This document shows, piece after piece, positions 1 through 6,291 of a DNA stretch of 26,565 bases; the first letter of the stretch is position 1, and the number at the start of each line of letters is the position of its first letter. The stretch spans positions 6,739 through 33,303 of IMG/VR virus record IMGVR_UViG_3300039106_000357; one strand, 5' to 3'. The DNA is from a virus. A program made the translations under genes and the position numbers. The notes beneath the pieces were generated by a model. That model saw only the letters and a list, made by a program, of their open reading frames with translations, was not told where the DNA came from and did no database searches.

Positions 1-168
1 ATGCGTCAGGTATTACTAGACCCCAACAAGAGCGAAGATGAGCAATATGCAGTCTGGCGCAGAGACATGCCTGACAATCTAAGCGATGACGAAGTGCGTG
101 ACCTCATGCTGAAAGCCAAGGAGCGTCTAGCTGTCAGCAACGCACCCAAGCGCGGCAAAAAAGCCTAA
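1..168 (+). CDS. Small hypothetical protein, possibly 5'-truncated
   Basis: A 55-codon open frame starts with ATG at the first base of the window and ends at TAA 166-168. Because the window begins exactly there, this Met may be internal and the gene may extend upstream; no ribosome binding site can be checked. The product is highly charged: an acidic middle (residues about 10-32) and a basic Lys/Arg-rich end (PKRGKKA). I do not recognise the family. It lies just upstream of a late promoter and a virion-like gene, so it is probably the last gene of a preceding late unit. No terminator separates it from the next gene. Confidence 0.5.
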   Translation: MRQVLLDPNKSEDEQYAVWRRDMPDNLSDDEVRDLMLKAKERLAVSNAPKRGKKA

Positions 169-193
169 GAAACATGGCTTTTTTCAGTTTGGC

Positions 194-200
194 ATAAATA
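194..200 (+). promoter_or_regulatory. T4-type late promoter core (ATAAATA)
   Basis: ATAAATA matches the T4 late consensus TATAAATA at seven of eight positions. By T4 geometry (last A at -6) transcription would begin near 206, giving the gene at 239 a leader of about 33 nt with a good AGGAG at 227-231. The core lies in the palindrome TAAATATTTA (195-204), so the same hexamer also appears on the other strand. Confidence 0.6.
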
Positions 201-238
201 TTTACATGCGGTAAACGCAAATATTTAGGAGAAAAAAC

Positions 239-562
239 ATGACACAAGGCGTCGTAAGAGTAAACGGTGGCATCGTAGCCCCAGCATATACAACAGGTCG
301 TACACTACGTGGTTTAACACTAGGTGTTTCTGGTCTACACACCGGTTACGGTGCAGTTGACAGCGATCTAGAGAAGATCATCCGTGCTATTTCTACTGTA
401 GCTACAGTTGAATTGATCGGTACACCTGCTTCTAACAAAGCAAACGTATTCATCAGCGGTAACGATACAATCGGTCTAAACAGTGGTGGTTCTACAGCAA
501 CCCTAGAAAGCCTAGCTAACGCTGCGGTTTCTGGTGCTACTGTAACTGCTTTCACATTCTAA
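239..562 (+). CDS. Small putative virion protein, monocistronic
   Basis: This 107-residue protein is small, neutral, rich in Gly, Ala, Thr, Ser and Val, and has no Cys, Trp, signal peptide or obvious membrane segment. Beta-prone stretches (for example ANVFISGNDTIGLNSGG near residues 68-84) fit a capsid decoration or tail-tube-sized subunit, but I cannot place it in a named family. The start is supported by AGGAG at 227-231, 7 nt upstream. It is the only gene here with a private late promoter (194-200) immediately upstream and a perfect intrinsic terminator immediately downstream, so it is transcribed alone. Its codons look strongly selected (many GGT, CGT, CTA, GCT). Both points suggest a highly expressed structural protein. 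That is inference, not homology. Confidence 0.7.
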   Translation: MTQGVVRVNGGIVAPAYTTGRTLRGLTLGVSGLHTGYGAVDSDLEKIIRAISTVATVELIGTPASNKANVFISGNDTIGLNSGGSTATLESLANAAVSGATVTAFTF

Positions 563-585
563 TCTAAAGTTAGAATCGCAAGCAC

Positions 586-612
586 AAAAAGGGTACTTAG
601 GTACCCTTTTTT
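586..612 (+). terminator. Rho-independent terminator
   Basis: Perfect 11-bp stem AAAAAGGGTAC / GTACCCTTTTT around loop TTAG (597-600), running straight into the T tract. It begins 24 nt after the stop of the 239-562 gene. The A/T ends make it potentially bidirectional. Confidence 0.9.
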
Positions 613-633
613 CATCTGTGTGTACAACTGATG

Positions 634-639
634 TAAATA
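634..639 (+). promoter_or_regulatory. T4-type late promoter core (TAAATA), leaderless geometry
   Basis: TAAATA ends 6 nt before the ATG at 646. With the last A at -6, the first transcribed base would be about 645, so the mRNA would have a 0-1 nt leader. No Shine-Dalgarno sequence lies between the terminator and the ATG. Confidence 0.5.
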
Positions 640-645
640 TCCAGT

Positions 646-1119
646 ATGACACAAGAACTTCAAGAAAAAATTGAGCTGTATGGAATCAATCAGGTCATCC
701 TGTGCCAGACTCAAGTGGACATAACACCCACTGGCACATACAAAACCTTCACTGAACCCTTCACAGATGCCGCAGGCAACCTAATCAACAATCTAGCTGC
801 CTGGCAACACAGTAGGAATCAACAACGCAACTTTGACACACTACAGCAGGTGTTGAATCTTCGAACACAGAGCATGATACTGACTCCTGTTACTAGCAAG
901 ATGGACAAGGGAACAAGAACTTGGGAATTTGTGTTTGGTGTCACTCATGAATTCTACCTGGACACTAGTGTACCACTGGGTGGATTGCTGTCTGACTGTC
1001 ACCAGGTGCCAGTATGCACTGGATTAGATGAAACAGTAGAGCTGGATCCTGGTATGATTACCAGTCATGGTACCAATCCCAATATCTGCTTTTCTATAAT
1101 AACCGATAAATACATCTAA
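646..1119 (+). CDS. Conserved-type phage hypothetical protein, late
   Basis: A 157-residue soluble protein with no signal peptide or TM segment. The first 35 residues are mixed-charge and followed by a Thr/Pro stretch. The C-terminal half has several Cys (CHQVPVCTG near residues 121-129) and ends close to FSIITDKYI. I do not recognise a family. It has no ribosome binding site: a late-promoter core lies 6 nt before the ATG, so translation is likely leaderless. The last codons overlap the next late promoter (1106-1112). The setting between late promoters suggests a virion or assembly protein. Confidence 0.7.
   Translation: MTQELQEKIELYGINQVILCQTQVDITPTGTYKTFTEPFTDAAGNLINNLAAWQHSRNQQRNFDTLQQVLNLRTQSMILTPVTSKMDKGTRTWEFVFGVTHEFYLDTSVPLGGLLSDCHQVPVCTGLDETVELDPGMITSHGTNPNICFSIITDKYI
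1106..1112 (+). promoter_or_regulatory. T4-type late promoter core (ATAAATA)
   Basis: ATAAATA inside the last codons of the preceding gene. The predicted start is near 1118, upstream of a 15-codon ORF at 1124 and of the holin-like gene at 1184. Confidence 0.55.
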
Positions 1120-1123
1120 ACTC

Positions 1124-1171
1124 ATGGCATTTCCTTATGGCTCCCGAAGAAAGTTCTTTAACAACACCTAA
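1124..1171 (+). CDS. Possible 15-residue leader peptide
   Basis: ATG to TAA encodes MAFPYGSRRKFFNNT, basic and aromatic. It starts about 6 nt after the predicted late transcription start and ends 12 nt before the ATG of the holin-like gene. No Shine-Dalgarno is possible in so short a leader. It may be a real small peptide, a leader peptide affecting translation of the next gene, or chance. Sequence alone does not decide. Confidence 0.25.
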   Translation: MAFPYGSRRKFFNNT

Positions 1172-1183
1172 CAGGAATACGGA

Positions 1184-1447
1184 ATGTCCACCCGCACAAA
1201 TATTGAAAAGCAAAACCTTGAGGCGCACGTTGAGTTGTGCGCTGAACGATACGACCAACTGAAAGACAGCGTAGACATACTGAACAATCGTGTGACTACC
1301 ATGGAAGGTCACCTTATTGAAATTAAAACTAGCATAAACGCTGGCAATGACAGCAGGCAAAAGCAGATGCTCACCGCCGCTGTGAGCGTGATCGGCGTAC
1401 TTATCGCAGGTATCATTGGCCTAGTAACACACCTACTAACAAAATGA
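1184..1447 (+). CDS. XhlA-like coiled-coil protein with C-terminal TM, candidate holin
   Basis: An 87-residue protein. Residues about 8-50 form a heptad-like amphipathic helix (AERYDQLKDSVDILNNRV); residues about 63-85 are one hydrophobic helix (MLTAAVSVIGVLIAGIIGLV), followed by a short HLLTK tail. This layout and length fit the XhlA/haemolysin-type family of small phage membrane proteins often linked to lysis. The start is supported by a purine-rich ACAGGAATACGGA upstream. The stop overlaps the next ATG by 4 nt (ATGA). If it is the holin, it lies some 9.6 kb from the cell-wall hydrolase at 11066. Alternatives are a spanin-like or superinfection-exclusion membrane protein. Confidence 0.6.
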   Translation: MSTRTNIEKQNLEAHVELCAERYDQLKDSVDILNNRVTTMEGHLIEIKTSINAGNDSRQKQMLTAAVSVIGVLIAGIIGLVTHLLTK

Positions 1448-1674
1448 GAATCATTGAGCTGGCCCCAGAATTCAATCTCGCATTAAACAACGAGGAATAC
1501 TCGCTCATGCGCCGATTCACTGAGGACAAGCAAATCCCCCGTTCAGATCTAGACGAAAGAAATCAACACGTGGCTAATCAATTGGTAAATAAAAATGTAT
1601 TACTACGTATAAGAGAAAATGGAAAAACATTCTACAAAAGATCCCCTGGCACTGTTCGAGTCCCTGGCTTTTAA
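1444..1674 (+). CDS. Small hypothetical protein, possible winged-helix fold
   Basis: A 76-residue protein translationally coupled to the upstream holin-like gene through ATGA. The segment at residues about 35-66 (SDLDERNQHVANQLVNKN, then LLRIRENGKTFYKR) reads like a recognition helix followed by a beta wing, which would suit a small DNA-binding protein. This is a fold guess only. The 3' end overlaps the next gene by 56 nt in another frame, so the last 18 or so codons are shared with the start of that gene. The C-terminus is basic. Confidence 0.6.
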   Translation: MRIIELAPEFNLALNNEEYSLMRRFTEDKQIPRSDLDERNQHVANQLVNKNVLLRIRENGKTFYKRSPGTVRVPGF

Positions 1675-2113
1675 ATATCTACAATTTTACACAGATCAGC
1701 AAATTAACGAACTATCCAAAACCAGCAAGCTGCCCATTTGTTATTACACACACGATAAACTGCTTCGAGTTGGCAAATTCACAATAATCCCAAAAGACAA
1801 CCTTTTTAACGTAACCTCAGAAACCTCAGACAAGACGCTGACATTCAGCACCAAGCTGTCAGCGTTTTTCTACTGCTTTAACGAACAGCGTGGCCGCTAC
1901 AAAATCAGCGACGAGATACTGTTACAAGACGAGCGCCTACAGCGACATCTGCGAGAATTCAAATTGAGAAAACACCAGCTAAATAATAAAACACTTAGCA
2001 GTTGGAAGTACGAGCTTTACTTGGCCAAGTACAGTGATGTCAAGGTCAAGCTAGCAGATGCACAAAATGAACTACGAAAAGTTCTCCATTCAGCTAAATA
2101 CTATAAATTTTAG
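1619..2113 (+). CDS. Hypothetical protein
   Basis: A 164-residue basic protein with many Lys, Tyr and Phe, no signal peptide and no TM. The middle has a beta-rich stretch (HDKLLRVGKFTIIPKDNLF near residues 44-62); the C-terminal third is a long charged helix. I do not recognise it. The first in-frame ATG is at 1619, inside the previous gene (56-nt overlap). No later Met occurs near the N-terminus, so this start or an alternative non-ATG start must be used. A late-promoter core for the next gene lies inside its final codons. Confidence 0.6.
   Translation: MEKHSTKDPLALFESLAFKYLQFYTDQQINELSKTSKLPICYYTHDKLLRVGKFTIIPKDNLFNVTSETSDKTLTFSTKLSAFFYCFNEQRGRYKISDEILLQDERLQRHLREFKLRKHQLNNKTLSSWKYELYLAKYSDVKVKLADAQNELRKVLHSAKYYKF
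2095..2100 (+). promoter_or_regulatory. T4-type late promoter core (TAAATA)
   Basis: TAAATA inside the end of the preceding gene, followed by an AT-rich stretch. Predicted start near 2106, about 20 nt before the ATG at 2126. TAGGAA at 2111-2116 could be the ribosome binding site. Confidence 0.5.
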
Positions 2114-2125
2114 GAATTTCGGATC

Positions 2126-3031
2126 ATGAAATTAGATCACATGCAAACCAAGATGTCAGCTGACAAAATGAATAAAATATTGGAAACACGCTTCGGTTTC
2201 CGTATCGAGCTAGATACACTGACCCCAGCAAAAGCTGTATCCATTGCTGAAACATTGGACAAGCGCCTGGCTGGCCTGCGTAACAGCAAGGACTACCACA
2301 AAGCAGAAAACAACCCACAGTACATGGAAATGATGATGGTTCGTGAGAGCCTGGTCAAGTGGATGAAAGATTACACCCCCAACAACGGCGCACAGATGAC
2401 TGAATACAAGTCAGGCAAGAGCTCAGGTGTCAAGATGATGCCAGTGCGTGAATCACAAGTGGTTCGTGCTATTACTGAAGGCCGTAACCGCACAATGCTA
2501 ACTCGTGTTGCAGACCTAGCTAACCAAGGTAAGCCAGTTCCTGCCAAGTACATGGAAGCATTTGTTCCCCTATTCCAATACCTGTCACAAGCTCGCACCC
2601 TAACTGAAGGTGAAGTGGGCGAAGCAGAAGTCAAACTGGCTGCTAAAGACATGGTAGACACAATTCAGGGTATGGTTGAAGACATTGGTAAGTTGTTGAA
2701 CGAACAACTGCCACCACTAGTGGACAGCATCCGTGAACAACCCAATCTAGGTAACGAAAAAGCAGATGCATTCAAGACAGCCATGTCTACAGCATTGACC
2801 AATTTGCAAGCCGCAGTAGCAGCCAGCCGTGAAGAAGCAGATGCTGCTTCTAGAGCACTGTCTGGTGAAGCGGCAGCGCCCATGGCAATGCCAGGCGCAG
2901 AGCCAGCACCATCAGCAGAGATGCCTGAAGTTCCTGGCGCAGAAGTAAATGCTCCTGAACAAGGCGATGAGTTTGCAGCCGCTGATGCAGCCGCAGGTGG
3001 CACAGCCCCTGTCGGAAGAGAGCGTCAATAA
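2126..3031 (+). CDS. Putative prohead core / internal head protein
   Basis: A 301-residue protein in three parts. The N-terminal domain (about 1-75) holds the segment LETRFGFRIELDTLTPAKAV. The central region (about 95-215) is helical and charged. The C-terminal tail (about 235-301) is Ala/Pro/Glu-rich and low in complexity. Helical, acidic, Ala-rich proteins of this size under late promoters are often scaffold or core components, but I cannot align it to T4 gp22, gp67 or gp68. A KILE site at residues 17-20 fits the T4 prohead-protease rule (I/L-x-E). The stop shares a base with the next start (TAATG), and both gene and neighbour are late. Confidence 0.55.
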   Translation: MKLDHMQTKMSADKMNKILETRFGFRIELDTLTPAKAVSIAETLDKRLAGLRNSKDYHKAENNPQYMEMMMVRESLVKWMKDYTPNNGAQMTEYKSGKSSGVKMMPVRESQVVRAITEGRNRTMLTRVADLANQGKPVPAKYMEAFVPLFQYLSQARTLTEGEVGEAEVKLAAKDMVDTIQGMVEDIGKLLNEQLPPLVDSIREQPNLGNEKADAFKTAMSTALTNLQAAVAASREEADAASRALSGEAAAPMAMPGAEPAPSAEMPEVPGAEVNAPEQGDEFAAADAAAGGTAPVGRERQ

Positions 3032-3444
3032 TGCGTTTTGCAGAAATTATTCGTGAATCAGTGGTCGAAGATGAAGCCGACAGTCGCGGCGACGTTGCAC
3101 TAATCGACCGTCTGGAATTCCTACGCAACCGTGACCATGTAAAAACACACATGGTGCCACGTGTGCGTGTGGATTCACTGATTCAATTGGTACAAAAGCA
3201 ACCGGGCCATGAACAGTTTAATCTTCAGGGCTTAGAGCAGGCATATAAGACCAACCCAGCCGTCAAGAATCTGATTTCAGATATCAAAGACGACGAAAAG
3301 ACTGGTATCAAGTATGTGTACTTGACTCAGTTTGGTGATGAGTCAGATGCAGGTGAGCAGGCGCCAACATCCGCTGGTCCAACTATGGATCCACAAGCAG
3401 TTGTTGGCAGTATGGCTAAACGTGCATTGAAAAATCGCGAATAA
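3031..3444 (+). CDS. Putative virion/internal protein with CTS-like N-terminus
   Basis: A 137-residue acidic protein starting MRFAEIIRESVVEDEADS. The first nine residues, ending in IRE, resemble the capsid-targeting peptides of T4 internal proteins (such as MKTYQEFIAE), which the prohead protease removes after I/L-x-E. The rest is mixed-charge with a Ser/Ala/Gly/Pro-rich segment near residues 107-125 and a basic end (RALKNRE). Translation is coupled to the upstream gene by TAATG. Its 3' end contains an early-type promoter for the exonuclease, and an intrinsic terminator follows 22 nt after the stop. Function is not known; packaging in the head is inferred from the N-terminus. Confidence 0.65.
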   Translation: MRFAEIIRESVVEDEADSRGDVALIDRLEFLRNRDHVKTHMVPRVRVDSLIQLVQKQPGHEQFNLQGLEQAYKTNPAVKNLISDIKDDEKTGIKYVYLTQFGDESDAGEQAPTSAGPTMDPQAVVGSMAKRALKNRE

Positions 3445-3455
3445 GACTGTATACT
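3427..3455 (+). promoter_or_regulatory. Sigma70-type (early) promoter
   Basis: TTGAAA (3427-3432), 17-nt spacer, TATACT (3450-3455): five of six at each box with ideal spacing. The predicted start is about 3462, immediately before the terminator hairpin, so a transcript from here would begin with that hairpin and then reach the exonuclease at 3504. Confidence 0.6.
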
Positions 3456-3465
3456 TGTTATACCC

Positions 3466-3491
3466 AAAGCCACCTTTAGGGTGGCTTTTTT
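3466..3491 (+). terminator. Rho-independent terminator
   Basis: 9-bp stem AAAGCCACC / GGTGGCTTT around TTTAG, with a T run at 3486-3491. It ends the 2126-3444 unit. It lies 12 nt before the exonuclease ATG and directly after an early promoter, so it may also shape the 5' end of the exonuclease mRNA. Confidence 0.85.
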
Positions 3492-3503
3492 CAACTGTAC
3501 TGT

Positions 3504-4217
3504 ATGTTATTAAAATCTAAATTCAACTATCCCATAATCAATCGTGAAAATGTAAATGGCAGCCGCCGTTATGTAACACCAGATGGTCGCAAATTGCCCA
3601 GCGTGACCACAATCCTAGATAAGACCAAAAGCGAAGAAAGTCGGCAAGCTCTGGCCAACTGGAAAAAGCGAGTGGGTGAACAACAGGCACAGCAGATTAC
3701 TACAGAAGCGGCATCACGTGGCACACGTATGCACAAGTATCTAGAAGACTATATCAAGAATGGTGTAGTAACAGAGCCCGGCAGCAATCCATACAGTAAA
3801 CAGAGCCACAAGATGGCACTGACTGTGATTGATCAGGGACTGAAGAATGTCAGTGAAATCTGGGGTGTGGAAGTGCCATTGTATTACCCAGGACTGTATG
3901 CTGGTACTACAGACGGATGCGGCATCCATATGGGCAATGAAGCCATCCTGGACTACAAACAGACCAACAAACCCAAGAAGGAAGAATGGATTGAGGATTA
4001 TTTCATACAACTGGTTGCGTATGCACTGGCACACAATGAAATACATGACAGCAATATACAGAAGGGTGTGGTGCTCATGTGCGTGAAACCACCTGAAATT
4101 GAGCCAGGAATCTGGGGAGAACCACAGTATCAGGAGTTTATCTTGAGCCCCACAGACTTTACATATTGGGAGAATCGCTGGTGGGATCGAGTGGCTGAGT
4201 ATTATTCAAAGAACTAA
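3504..4217 (+). CDS. PD-(D/E)XK exonuclease (RecB/MGME1-like)
   Basis: A 237-residue nuclease of the PD-(D/E)XK superfamily, the type found in T4-like phages of bacterioplankton and related to the mitochondrial single-strand exonuclease MGME1. Visible motifs: SVTTILDKTK (33-42), RGTRMHKYLED (72-82), the acidic motif GTTDG with D137, the catalytic ILDYKQ with D150 and K152, and the RecB-type QLVAYALAH (169-177). All expected catalytic residues are present. It probably degrades host DNA or trims replication and recombination intermediates. No Shine-Dalgarno is visible: the leader after the terminator is only 12 nt (TCAACTGTACTGT context). An early-type promoter lies at 3427-3455. The stop codon TAA is also the start of the next late promoter. 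Confidence 0.88.
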   Translation: MLLKSKFNYPIINRENVNGSRRYVTPDGRKLPSVTTILDKTKSEESRQALANWKKRVGEQQAQQITTEAASRGTRMHKYLEDYIKNGVVTEPGSNPYSKQSHKMALTVIDQGLKNVSEIWGVEVPLYYPGLYAGTTDGCGIHMGNEAILDYKQTNKPKKEEWIEDYFIQLVAYALAHNEIHDSNIQKGVVLMCVKPPEIEPGIWGEPQYQEFILSPTDFTYWENRWWDRVAEYYSKN

Positions 4218-4220
4218 ATA
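4215..4220 (+). promoter_or_regulatory. T4-type late promoter core overlapping a stop codon
   Basis: The exonuclease stop TAA is the first half of TAAATA. Predicted start near 4226; the tail spike ATG is at 4244, with AACAGGATA upstream as a likely ribosome binding site. Confidence 0.55.
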
Positions 4221-4243
4221 TAAGAATAACAGGATAGTGCAAA

Positions 4244-5827
4244 ATGCCGATTACTCAAATTGCTAGAATTCAGCATCGCCGCGGCGTCAGCGATGATCTA
4301 CCCACACTGGCCAGTGCAGAGCTGGGTTGGGTTCTGGACCAGAAACGCCTTTACATTGGTAATGGCACCATTGAAGAAGGTGCGCCCAATCTAGGCAATA
4401 CAGAAATTTTAACCGAATACAGTGATGTGTTGGGACTAGCATCCACATACACATTCAAAGGTGATGCTGCCGGATTCACCGCACAAACAGGCACAACTGG
4501 TTCCAGCCCAGTAGTACGCAGCCTACAAAACAAACTGGACGATGCTGTCAACGTTCGCGACTTTGGTGCAGTGGGTGATGGCCTAACAGACGATACAGCA
4601 GCCATCAATCGTGCGCTGTTCCAGGTGTATGCTCGTTATAACAACACCACAGTGCGCCGCACTCTGTATTTCCCTGCTGGCGTCTATCTAGTATCTGACG
4701 TGGTCAAGATTCCCAGCTATGCTCGTATTCAGGGCGATGGCATTGACGCCAGTATCATTAAGCAATCTGCTTCAGGTGTTGACTGTGTGGTCAAACTGGC
4801 AGACAGCAAACAACAGGTGGATGGTAACATTGGCAACAACGGTGCCACACGCCCACAATACATGAGTGTTCAGGATATTACATTCTGGAATACTACAGAC
4901 AAACCAGTGCTGTTGATCACCAGCGCACAAAATTGTGCATTTACTCGTGTCAAGCTACAGGGTTCGTTCAGTGTGGCCAACAGTGTTAGTACATCTAGCC
5001 CATGCTTGAAAATCACCAGCACCCCCAGTTTAATCAGCAACAATATTGTCTTTGACAAATGTGAGTTTAGCGATCAGACCTATGCTTGTATTGCTGATGA
5101 TGATCAGTTTAACATTGTGTTTGCCAACAGCAAGTTCACCAACTTGTATCGTGGATTTAAGATTGGTGAATTTACAACTGGTTCAGGCTCCGCATTGGTA
5201 GGCGCACAGGGTATGAAGATTGTCAACTGTTTGTTTAACAGTGTGTACAAAGAAGGTATCCTGGGTTACAGCGTCAAGAAGATCAGCAGTATGGGCAACT
5301 ATTTCCGTGACGTGGGCAACCACTTCAACGGCACTGGCAGTCCACAAACCAACGTGATTGTGTTTGCGGCAGAAGACTGTGTTAGTATTGGTGATACTTT
5401 TGATCGCACCAATGCTGATGCCAGTTCCTATCCCCGATTGAGTGGTGCCGCATATGGCATCTACTCTGTAATTCCCAACGTGGGAGTGCAACATGGCAGC
5501 ACAGTGACTACACCAGGCCGCCAACAAACACTGACTGACAACACAGGCAGTGCTACAGCCACCACAATGACTGTGAACATTAATGATTCCAACACTGCAC
5601 AAATTTATTACCGCATCACTCGAGGTGCTACATATAGAACTGGAATTATCAAATTAGTACATAGTGCATCATCACAACTGATTGAAGATGATTACACAGA
5701 AACTGCCACTACATGTGGTGTAACATTCGCTACAAGCTACAGCAGTAATGTGACCACCATCACTTACACAACAACAAGCACTGGCACTGATGCCAATTTA
5801 AGATACGATATCAAATATAGTTTGTAA
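4244..5827 (+). CDS. Tail spike/fiber with Mtd-like N-terminus and pectate-lyase-type beta-helix
   Basis: A 527-residue receptor-binding type protein. Residues about 7-42 (RIQHRRGV... then LASAELGWVLDQKRLYIGNG) match the short N-terminal module seen in the major tropism determinant and many phage fibers, thought to attach the fiber to the particle. Residues 104-121 (VRDFGAVGDGLTDDTAAI) are the hallmark entry of the pectate_lyase_3 right-handed beta-helix, which then runs to about residue 410. The C-terminal 110 residues are Thr/Ser-rich beta-strand sequence. It could cleave or bind surface polysaccharide; no catalytic residues can be assigned by eye. It is driven by the late promoter at 4215 and isolated from other virion genes, just ahead of the nrd block. 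Confidence 0.85.
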   Translation: MPITQIARIQHRRGVSDDLPTLASAELGWVLDQKRLYIGNGTIEEGAPNLGNTEILTEYSDVLGLASTYTFKGDAAGFTAQTGTTGSSPVVRSLQNKLDDAVNVRDFGAVGDGLTDDTAAINRALFQVYARYNNTTVRRTLYFPAGVYLVSDVVKIPSYARIQGDGIDASIIKQSASGVDCVVKLADSKQQVDGNIGNNGATRPQYMSVQDITFWNTTDKPVLLITSAQNCAFTRVKLQGSFSVANSVSTSSPCLKITSTPSLISNNIVFDKCEFSDQTYACIADDDQFNIVFANSKFTNLYRGFKIGEFTTGSGSALVGAQGMKIVNCLFNSVYKEGILGYSVKKISSMGNYFRDVGNHFNGTGSPQTNVIVFAAEDCVSIGDTFDRTNADASSYPRLSGAAYGIYSVIPNVGVQHGSTVTTPGRQQTLTDNTGSATATTMTVNINDSNTAQIYYRITRGATYRTGIIKLVHSASSQLIEDDYTETATTCGVTFATSYSSNVTTITYTTTSTGTDANLRYDIKYSL

Positions 5828-5830
5828 TAG

Positions 5831-6274
5831 ATGTGGGATTTAAAAGCCCAGGACCGCTTGACGGCCTGGAGAGATTTTCGACAAACTATCTCGGAATTGT
5901 CTGAGATAGAAGCCATAGAACGGGTCAATACACTCTGGAGTAGTGCCCCGTTCGTTTTACACCATCTGGATTACGAAAACCCCCAAGACTGGCCTGATCC
6001 CTGGCAGTTATTGGCTGAAAACACCTATTGTAATGTTGCAAAAGCTCTGGGTATGCTGTATACTCTATACTATTCACGATGGCGTGATCTTGCAATGGAA
6101 ATAAGGGTGTATAAAGAAGGCAACGAATATTCGGATATAGTCTGGATCGCCGAAGGAAAATATGTTATTAATTACCAGCCGTGGGATGTTGTAAATAAAA
6201 CTACAATTAGTCAGACAGCAGTCCTAATTCACACGTTCACGCCGCAGAGTTTGCAGTTAGAAAAATATCAATAA
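5831..6274 (+). CDS. Conserved phage hypothetical protein
   Basis: A 147-residue Trp-rich soluble protein starting MWDLKAQDRLTAWRDFR. Features are an N-terminal charged helix, a W-x-D-P-W stretch (DWPDPWQLL, residues 53-61), a helical Tyr-rich middle, and a beta-rich C-terminal half. Proteins with this start are familiar in T4-like phages, but I know no function. It begins 3 nt after the tail-spike stop with no clear ribosome binding site (GTAATAG precedes the ATG), so translation may be coupled. It sits 17 nt upstream of nrdA and may be co-transcribed with it. Confidence 0.65.
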   Translation: MWDLKAQDRLTAWRDFRQTISELSEIEAIERVNTLWSSAPFVLHHLDYENPQDWPDPWQLLAENTYCNVAKALGMLYTLYYSRWRDLAMEIRVYKEGNEYSDIVWIAEGKYVINYQPWDVVNKTTISQTAVLIHTFTPQSLQLEKYQ

Positions 6275-6291
6275 GAGGTTTAGAAAAAACA

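Noticed and set aside
1671-1985. Further TAAATA hexamers (1672-1677 and 1980-1985) inside the 1619 gene
   Set aside because: They lie far from any start codon and in an AT-rich gene, so chance is the simplest explanation.
6192-6197. TAAATA inside the gene before nrdA
   Set aside because: About 100 nt upstream of nrdA and within coding sequence; nrd genes are normally early or middle, so I do not call a late promoter here.
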